This document shows, piece after piece, positions 57,447 through 64,000 of a stretch of 64,000 nucleotides of DNA. The notes under the pieces were generated by a model. The model was not told where the DNA came from, ran no database searches, and was given only the letters and a program-made list of their open reading frames with translations. The translations under genes and the position numbers were made by a program. Numbering within the stretch: the stretch's first letter is position 1; the number at the start of each line of letters is the position of its first letter. This stretch comes from Phragmites australis. Its lineage: Eukaryota; Streptophyta; Magnoliopsida; Poales; Poaceae. The stretch lies in the NCBI RefSeq assembly GCF_958298935.1, contig NC_084921.1, positions 31,312,001-31,376,000 of the forward strand, in the 5' to 3' direction.

Positions 57447-57821
57447 ACACCTATTCTATACTCCTAGGAGTATGTACTCCCACATACAATATACCACCTA
57501 AACAAACACTTTATACTCTTTTATCATTTTTAGTATACTCTAATACTAATTCTAAGATACTCCAATATAAGTTGTATGAAAAAAAATTCAATGTTAGCCT
57601 TTCATTTTTGCTATATACTCTTTTTTATACATAAAAGAAGTATATACGCAAATTATGATAAAAATCATGGAATTTCATAAAAATTTTCATGGAATTTGTA
57701 TTGTGGTATCTTATAATTACTAATGAAGTATATTTAAAGTGATAAAGAAGTATAACACACGTGTAAAAATGGTATATAAGAGGTGGGAGTACATACACCC
57801 AGGAGTACATACTAGTTTTCC
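57445..57821. mobile_element. Micron-like MITE inserted in a TA microsatellite, 377 bp
   Basis: Inverted termini of about 55-60 bp run from GGACACCTATTCTATACTCC on the left and GGAAAACTAGTATGTACTCC reversed on the right. Both continue through 'gtatgtactcccac' to 'tataccа'-like sequence. TA runs flank both sides. This matches the rice Micron type, which occurs inside (TA)n tracts. The interior is AT-rich and non-coding. Confidence 0.78.
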
Positions 57822-58636
57822 TATATATATATATATATATTTTTTTAATTTACAAGACGTTAAGTTTTATCATAACATATATATATATATAAGTACATAT
57901 AAATTGTATTTCTAAAACATCAAGTTTCGTCACAGTATATATACACCACATATATGCGAGATTTTATTACAATAATAGAAAAGAGTTTAAGGTTTATTGC
58001 TAATCGAAAGTTCTGAACTCTGCCTTTTCTTGTTGGATGAAGGCAATAAGAGAGAGGAGCCAAATTCATAGAACTCACCTGTTGGACTGATGACTTGATC
58101 ATTGATGAACCCAATAAGTTTTCTTGAAGTACGTTAATTTCAATGGCCAAAAGTTGATTTCTGATAGCTCAAGGAGCTGCAATTTTAAGAATTGAAGAAA
58201 TCAATCTATACGAACACATATTGGACCTAAAAATTAGTCATCAAAATATATGTTGCATACCTCAGTACTAGCCACCTGGTATGACACGTCTCCGTTGAAT
58301 CCGTGCATGAATTCGATTACATAAAAAACCATATAAATTATTGTTCGAATCCTGCTTCCTATAAGGAAAGTTACGCCGAACTATCTATTCTTTCGTAAAT
58401 AGCTGGTGTCTAATACTTTTTTTATATATCGTAGATACATTTTATATATGTATGATTATTACTATAAGTAAACTTTCGCTTTCATCTCTTGTTACCAGCC
58501 AAGCCCATTGTGTCACAACCTACAATGGTCCTTTTGTCATATGTCACGCCTGCCTGCCTAAAAGCTGAGATATGACACAACATTCATTCAGTGATCGTAT
58601 AGCCTCACCGTCGCCACAGGCAGCTAAAGTCTCCCG
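57822..58636. other. AT-rich intergenic DNA
   Basis: TA-rich repeats at 57,822-57,895, then AT-rich sequence with small frames on the minus strand (57,920-58,150) lacking known motifs. No gene is supported. Confidence 0.4.
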
Positions 58637-58984
58637 TCACACGACCGTGCTGCCGCCCCTGCACGCAGCCACCGCGTAGCTCTTGCAGCAGGTGTCCCGG
58701 CACGCGGCCATCATTTGCTGCCGGGGCGCAGCTGGCCGCACATGGAGCGCACGCACGAGTGCGCGCGGCCGAGGCCTGGGACGCCGGCGCCAAGGGCGCA
58801 CCTGCCGTAGCAGGAGAACACAGAACCAGAACTCGTCGTGCGGCACGCACTGGTCGAAGCACGCGTGGAAGCAGGGCCGCCCGCCCGGTCTCACTACCGC
58901 GAGCGAGGCCGAGGAGAGGACAGCAAGGTGGCGAACAAGAACTATGCCTATGCCTCTGCTTCTGCCGATCTCCATTGCCTGCAT
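58637..58984 (-). pseudogene. cysteine-rich peptide gene, frameshifted copy
   Basis: The start at 58,984 (or 58,975) is 73-81 bp after a TATA box. A hydrophobic leader precedes a first CX3CX3C triad (CFHACFDQC). A net +1 (or 2-base deletion) frame break follows near 58,810-58,820. Later triad-like cysteines are read in another frame, including a CVRSMC block comparable to CVRKSC in the intact gene. A second break near 58,715 returns to the first frame, which ends with CRDTCCK and a TGA at 58,637-58,639. There is no intron at the place where the 50-kb gene has one. The repeat domain is absent. Confidence 0.6.
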
Positions 58985-59056
58985 GCAGCCGCGCGCTTCG
59001 ATTGGTCGAGCGCTGCCAGCTGAAACCTCAAAGAAGCGGCAGCGGTGTACCCCTTC

Positions 59057-59065
59057 GATTTATAC
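59057..59065 (-). promoter_or_regulatory. TATA box of the 59-kb cysteine-rich copy
   Basis: GTATAAATC on the minus strand, 73-81 bp before the ATG at 58,984. It is a good match to the plant TATA consensus in an otherwise GC-rich upstream region. Confidence 0.7.
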
Positions 59066-60457
59066 GGGCCGGGCTCGGGCAACGGTGGGCCGCCTCCCGG
59101 GAGGGGAAAGAAAACACGGATGTGATGCGGGGCCTCGCGGTGGCGTGCGTTAGCAGGGTGGGTAGTTCATGGCTCCGGTGTGATCGTTGCTCGGGGCACC
59201 GCCTCTTCGAATCAATCTGCCGTCGCGTTTCTATCTTTCGTGTTGGTAGCTCGATAGTAACACAGTGAATATTGGACTAGTAGCAATGAGTATAATGACT
59301 ATGTATTGCTATTATATTAGTTAGGTAGAGATATTTATAACCATACATTAATCATCCTAATTATTGTTGCATTGTGCCTCTTATTTATATAAATATTCTA
59401 TTTGACACTAAGAATAATCCCGAAATATTACCGGATATTAAAAAATTTTAAAAAATAAATCCTTAATCTAGCTGAGCTCGACACATGTTCCAAGAGACCC
59501 GTGTCGAGTCTCCCTTCGGGACTTCTAACAACTTCCTTATGGTCATCTGCCCTCCAGACTCTCGTTAACTCATAGGCTCCTTTTGGAGTCGACTTTTGTT
59601 CTCTTATTGAAGGTCTTTTTGTTGTATATCACTTCGTCCTCCAAACATTAGTATTCGCTTTTCGTCTAGGCTTCAGCCTTCGCCTTCCGGGTTTCGCTAT
59701 CACTTCTGCCCTTCGGTGTTCCTCTCTTCATATGCTCCCATCAGGATCGTCGCTTGCATCCTTAGGCCTCCTCTCCTCCACCGTATGTCATTTGATCTTA
59801 TCCCTGCAGAACATAGTGAAAATATCTCTATCACAATATTAGTATTGCTACCTTTCTTTTGGGATTGGCTGATGTGGCTAAAGTCAACAAAGGGGGCCAA
59901 CGTGGTACCACTCCCCCAACAGTGGCTCCTTCGTGGTTTTGGTTCGACTTCGGGGGCTGAAGCCGAGAATCTTTAGACAGTAGGGCTGTATCCCTTCTCT
60001 CAGCCCCCCATTTGCTAGCCAAAGTCACTAGCTATCACCTGAGGCGTGCCACTTGAAGCTCGACACGAACCAAGTGCCCGGTGCCCACTGCGAAATTATA
60101 AGAACACGCTTGACCATACTCTAAGTCCGCATTGCGATGTGCCACCGCCACATGTAGTATTATGCTCTATCATTGTGGTCTTGCCAGCCGAGCAAGTGGA
60201 TGTAGTTCTTGCGAAAATCCGTGAAGTCCTTGTCTTTCGGGAACACATACCATGTGTCATCTCAGCTCGTCAAGATAATCTTGTTGTGCAGCTCCGAAGC
60301 TTGGTGCCTATCCACGCATGCTGAGCCGTTGAGGATGTAGCAATCTATGAAGCTCGACAGTGCTTGTGGAGGCTAGACCCATCGGTGTTCTTGAGCCTGC
60401 AGGTCCTAGTGTTGCCCATGGAGGCGAAACCCATGGGTTGTTGATGCGCGCATCTTA
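59066..60457. other. intergenic or element-leader DNA
   Basis: 59,280-59,460 is AT-rich. From 59,470 onward the composition and words ('cccttcgggac', 'cttcgccttcgg', 'gggggctgaag') match the Transposase_28 element on the right, so this is probably its LTR or leader. No gene is supported. Confidence 0.4.
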
Positions 60458-60900
60458 TCCTCCTTCGGGCCATACATTCACCCAAAAGTCTTTGGGTGGT
60501 TCAGAGATACAGCTGCCTTAGATGTTGCTACGCCACCATGATGCGTCCATGATGCGCTCTCCATACTTGTCGCAGTACGCGTATATGACTACGAAGGTGT
60601 CTACTTCCGTCTGCAGACGTATGAAGGAACCACGTGAAAGGCTGCCATGAACCCGCTTTGGAAGTTTTGGCAACGCAATGGCCTCCTCTGTCAATGGGTT
60701 TACGACCATGGTTGAGAAATCATCGCGCTAGTTGAACCCTATGAGGTCACTCATCCCAAAGGTCGCCAATCTCATTCTCCTCCATTCAAACACCAGGATG
60801 CGTATGCTGAAGAGGCTCTCGGTGACCATTGAGTAAAAGAATACTTCTCCTGACTCATGGACCTCATTGCTCTTTAGGATCCACAGGGCAAACTACGGAT
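60458..60900 (-). pseudogene. antisense F-box-associated-like gene fragment
   Basis: The minus-strand frame from 60,892 reads FALWILKSNEVHESGEVFF, then a block ending in GMSDLIGFN, an in-frame TAG at about 60,730, then VVNPLTEEAIALPKLPKR and YAYCDKYGERIMDASWWR, and a stop at 60,518. Its VxNPxTxEAxALPxLP motif is typical of the beta-propeller part of plant F-box-associated/DUF295 proteins. The upstream F-box itself is absent. It lies beside, and antisense to, a retroelement-type gene and is probably a captured fragment. Confidence 0.5.
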
Positions 60901-60949
60901 GGTATTCGTGGTGGATGTTCTCACTCCATTGTGGGCAAACTGCTCTGAA

Positions 60950-61690
60950 GGATGCTCTTGAGATGATAGTGGATGTTCTCTCTCTTGAGATGATGGTGGA
61001 GAAGGGTTGGCTTCGCAAAGCCAGTGATGCTTGGGTGCCTTCTTTAGAGGAGTTGAGACTGCATCCTCGCAAAGGCGAAGTTGTAGTCTTCGTCGAATTC
61101 TTTGCGGCCGGCCTCCACTACCCGTGGTCAGGTATGTTGGCCAGCATATTGGAGCGGTACGAGCTAGAGATTCAGCAAATGATGCCATCATCCGCATGTC
61201 CACCTTCACATGGGCATGGCGGTCTCAAGGTTAGGTCCCTAGCTCGCAACTTTCGCCGATCTCTACTACTCCCACTGTCAGCCGAACCAGCTAGAGGTCA
61301 ATAGAGAGGAGTGTGTTGCCTTGTATGATAGCATGTCCTTTGTTCGCAATGGGGTGAGGGAGGTGCTGCGAAGGCATACCAAAACTGGTGGAGTAGAGAC
61401 TGGACTGAATTCTGGTTCTACCACCACATTCCCAAAGGCTGCAATATGTCTTCTAATGCCACAAAAATCACCTTCCAAAGGAGGCCAACGATGCAGATGA
61501 TTTCCACCATCGAGGCAAAGGTCAAGGCCATCGTGATGATTTTGAAATGTCTCATTGCCCATGACTTCGTCGAGGAATACTGCACGACTGGTGTTTGGCC
61601 GCTTGCCTCTGGGTGGAAGTTTGATGAGCCACCCAGAGTCATCGGATGAGCTTTAAGTTTTCAAGATTCACCATGAAGGGGTGCCTGGTG
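60950..61690 (+). pseudogene. Transposase_28 (putative gypsy-type transposon) domain, decayed
   Basis: At about 61,005-61,195 the plus strand encodes GWLRKASDAWVPSLEELRLH, then KGEVVVFVEFFAAGL and, in shifting frames, a PWSGMLASILERYELEIQQ block. This is the GEVVVFxxFFxxGLxxP...Y.LE.xQLxP pattern of the Pfam family Transposase_28. Further blocks with tryptophans continue to about 61,650. A GTGAG...TTTTCAG intron-like segment lies at 61,688-61,760. Frame changes indicate decay. Confidence 0.65.
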
Positions 61691-61760
61691 AGTATGGAAA
61701 TCTCCTCCGATACCTCCTCTGATGTCTTGTTTGGTTTTTATTAACTCTCCTTATTTTCAG

Positions 61761-63850
61761 AGAGCATCAAAGAGGTCAAGGCGACCGTAGAGTACCTACT
61801 CGTGCCATACACACAGTCGGAGCATGATGAGTTAACTGAGAATATAAAGGACCCATGACTTAACTATCACTTGGATGCATGCGGTCTTCGCTACAAGCCA
61901 TGCTAGGTGCCTCCGAAAACCACACGATGGAGGAAGACAATAGAGGTCACCACTGATGATGCCTCTACCTCTGCTGCTGGTTCAAGGCTGCCTCATCACA
62001 ACTCCGGGGTTACGCAAGTTCTGCCCCCAAGAAGCAGTGGGATGTCATGGCTGCTGATGGCTAGGGAAAAAAATTTGGTTGCGCCAGTTCAACCTGCCAA
62101 TGATGGTGAACCGATGGCCCCCTGCTTTGGCCTGGAGGTTGCAGTGAAGCCCCCGATCACCGTGGTGTCGCTCACCATTGTTGCTCGTATGGGCAAGGAT
62201 GACCACGAAATGCAGGACACCCCCACATGTTTGTTGTGGACTCTTACGATGCGGGTCGCTGTAGTTGAAACCTCGCCCCCCCTACTATAGCCCTAAAGAT
62301 GCTCTTGAGGGCACCCCCGAATTGCACTCATCGACCAGAGGGAAGACCTTGGGTAATCTTCTTTCATTGTCATTTCATTTTTGCATGTAGAATCTTATGC
62401 ATTGCTTTGTAACATAGAGTACATCTTCACGAGAGACTCATTCGGTCCGGCCTGGGAAAGGCAAGGGGTTGATGGGGATGCTCAAGATCCCCTAGCCAAG
62501 CGGTAATGCTTCATCCTTCGAAGGGTTTGACTGCTCTGATCTCTTCGGAAGGCCAGTCACATTGAAGTCTTATGTCGCACTTGGGGAGTCGCTTTCGGAG
62601 ACAAAAAGCTGAAGTGATGTCTTCGAATACACCTGCTCTGTCTTGATGGACCAGCTTGTTGTTGCATAAATGAGGGTAATACTTTGAGTTTGTTTTGGTT
62701 AACATTATTTATCAACATTGAATAACATATTTAACTTTTAATAGGACATGCTTCTGGCGCGTGGAGACCTAAAGGTTGTCGCCGATGTCAGATCTTGGCT
62801 GGAGGAGGCCCTGTCCAAACTACAGCTTGCCTCAGAGAGCACTCTTGTGGAGGAGGGGGTGCAATGGCTTGCCATAGACACTACCCTCAAGGAAGAGAAA
62901 GCGGCCCGAGGGGAGGAGCTAGCTGCTCTGGTGGGGGAGACTAACACGATTTCCACTGCAGTGCCCGAGCTCCTTCAAGGGCTGGGCCAAAGTGGTTCTC
63001 CCCCTTCGGCTGAAGTCGACCTCCAAGGAGCCCTCGCCTAGGTCCAGCATGCTATTCATGTCCTTAAGTCCGGCATGTGCTCCTTCAGTGTTTTCTATGT
63101 CGGAGCCTCCATCAAGGCCACGTTCGCCGCTTTGAAGACTGCTGGGTGCTCTCATTTTGAGACCCGTGGTGCATCAAACTATGAGTTCCCAATCGAAGTT
63201 GATGTGAAGGCCGCGGACCGTGGGGTCAAGACAGCCACCAAGGTTTTCTTCTAGAAGTATTGGTTCTCTCGTAACCGAGCTGAGGCCTTCGCTAGTGCCC
63301 AGAGCATTTGGGCCAGTACTTCACCATCAAGAGCGGGTGTCCCCGAGGGATCACGTAGACTGAGTGTGATGGAGGGAGGGCATAGTGGAGGAGGCGACAT
63401 TGGCAGAGCCCGGGTGTGAATTTTTGGCCTTGGCTCCACCAATCCTTTAATTAGGTCGTAGGATAGGTCGTAGGCTGAAACTTGTGCTTCGAGTTTTTAA
63501 ACACCTTAACCCTCATCGAGTTTTTGTAAAGCATGCTTTTATTAATGAAATAAGCTTTGTTGGCAATATTTCTTACTGCTTATATTACTCCCTCACTATT
63601 TGAGTGTTTCAAACACATGGACAGACATGGCCCTCAACCCTCCTTCGGGTGGGAGAAAACCTTGTCTTTGGGCCCTAGCCTGAAGAGGTCTTTGTTGAAT
63701 GTATTGCCTTTAACCATGGAGTACACAGATCTTTACATGCTTCGTGCGACTTGGCGAAGGTTTCTGCTTTGGCATCTTGACGAGGACTTCAAAGATTATT
63801 ATCACGAGCGGAGGGCTATTAAGGATGCCCATAGCATTGAGGCTTAAGAC
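61761..63850 (+). pseudogene. downstream part of the Transposase_28-type gene, coiled-coil region
   Basis: Pieces include a frame at 61,907-62,290 (proline/threonine-rich) and, after an acceptor-like TTTTAATAG at 62,743, a frame at 62,748-63,041. That frame is rich in leucine and glutamate (SWLEEALSKLQLASESTLVEE) and probably forms a coiled coil. A frame at 63,557-63,847 follows. Such long charged C-terminal regions accompany Transposase_28 in grass elements. Stops separate the pieces, and the segment runs to the window edge. Confidence 0.5.
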
Positions 63851-64000
63851 TTCTGTGAGAATTTTGACGATTATGTGCTAGAAGCCCGAAGGAAGCGTAG
63901 GGGTGCGCAACCTTTTTCAGAGGCGGAGCTCATGATCCCTAAGGATGAGCCTATTGAAGAGCCTAGGGTGACCGCACTTGGTGCTTTTGTCGAGATCTCA

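Overview
The window reads as nuclear DNA of a grass (Poaceae). Short GC-rich genes sit as islands in AT-rich sequence dominated by transposable elements of typical grass families: Mutator-like, CACTA, hAT, PIF/Tourist, Stowaway, Ty1/copia, Ty3/gypsy, LINE-like and Transposase_28. Genes have GT-AG introns and TATA boxes, and there is no operon structure. I cannot name the species. No tRNA, rRNA, CRISPR or prokaryotic features were seen.

Layout. 0.5-7.3 kb: a decayed Mutator-like transposase gene on the minus strand, split by a 3,963-bp solo LTR that has a perfect 5-bp target duplication. 7.5-8.8 kb: AT-rich duplicated repeats, one copy carrying a Stowaway MITE. 9.5-13 kb: a three-exon SYS1 (Golgi membrane protein) gene on the plus strand. 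13-18 kb: intergenic, with two diverged copies of a ~290-bp repeat and a hAT-type MITE. 18.5-20.3 kb: an intact intronless leucine-rich-repeat extensin gene. 21-25 kb: MITEs and a tandem duplication. 26-31 kb: a CACTA element with a broken TNP2 transposase and three arrays of subterminal repeats. 32.8-40.7 kb: a decayed Ty1/copia element whose gag is split by inserted DNA containing a 1,387-bp Mutator-type element with a GC-rich cargo; its 3' end is cut off by a second CACTA terminus at 40,737. 41.8-49.4 kb: Ty3/gypsy debris, namely a gag-only element with its 3' LTR, then an integrase fragment and LTR-like DNA.

50-59 kb is the most interesting part. Three related units lie on the minus strand. 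Each has a TATA box about 70-80 bp before its start codon and encodes a secreted-type peptide built from CX3CX3C cysteine triads. The first (50,838-49,898) is intact: a signal peptide, twelve cysteines in four triads, one intron, then about seven tandem 17-residue repeats. The second (about 55.2 kb) has a His/Asp-rich stretch before its triads and is broken. The third (about 58.9 kb) is frameshifted. Between them lie a decayed PIF-type ORF1 (MYB/SANT plus NAM-associated C terminus), a hAT-like element carrying a host-gene fragment, a LINE-like ORF1 and a MITE inserted in a TA microsatellite.

60-64 kb: a decayed gene with a Transposase_28 (gypsy-type transposon) domain, with an antisense F-box-associated-like fragment at its left edge.

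Three genes look functional: SYS1, the LRR-extensin and the cysteine-rich repeat protein. They show no obvious functional link. Every other coding signal is transposon-derived or broken.
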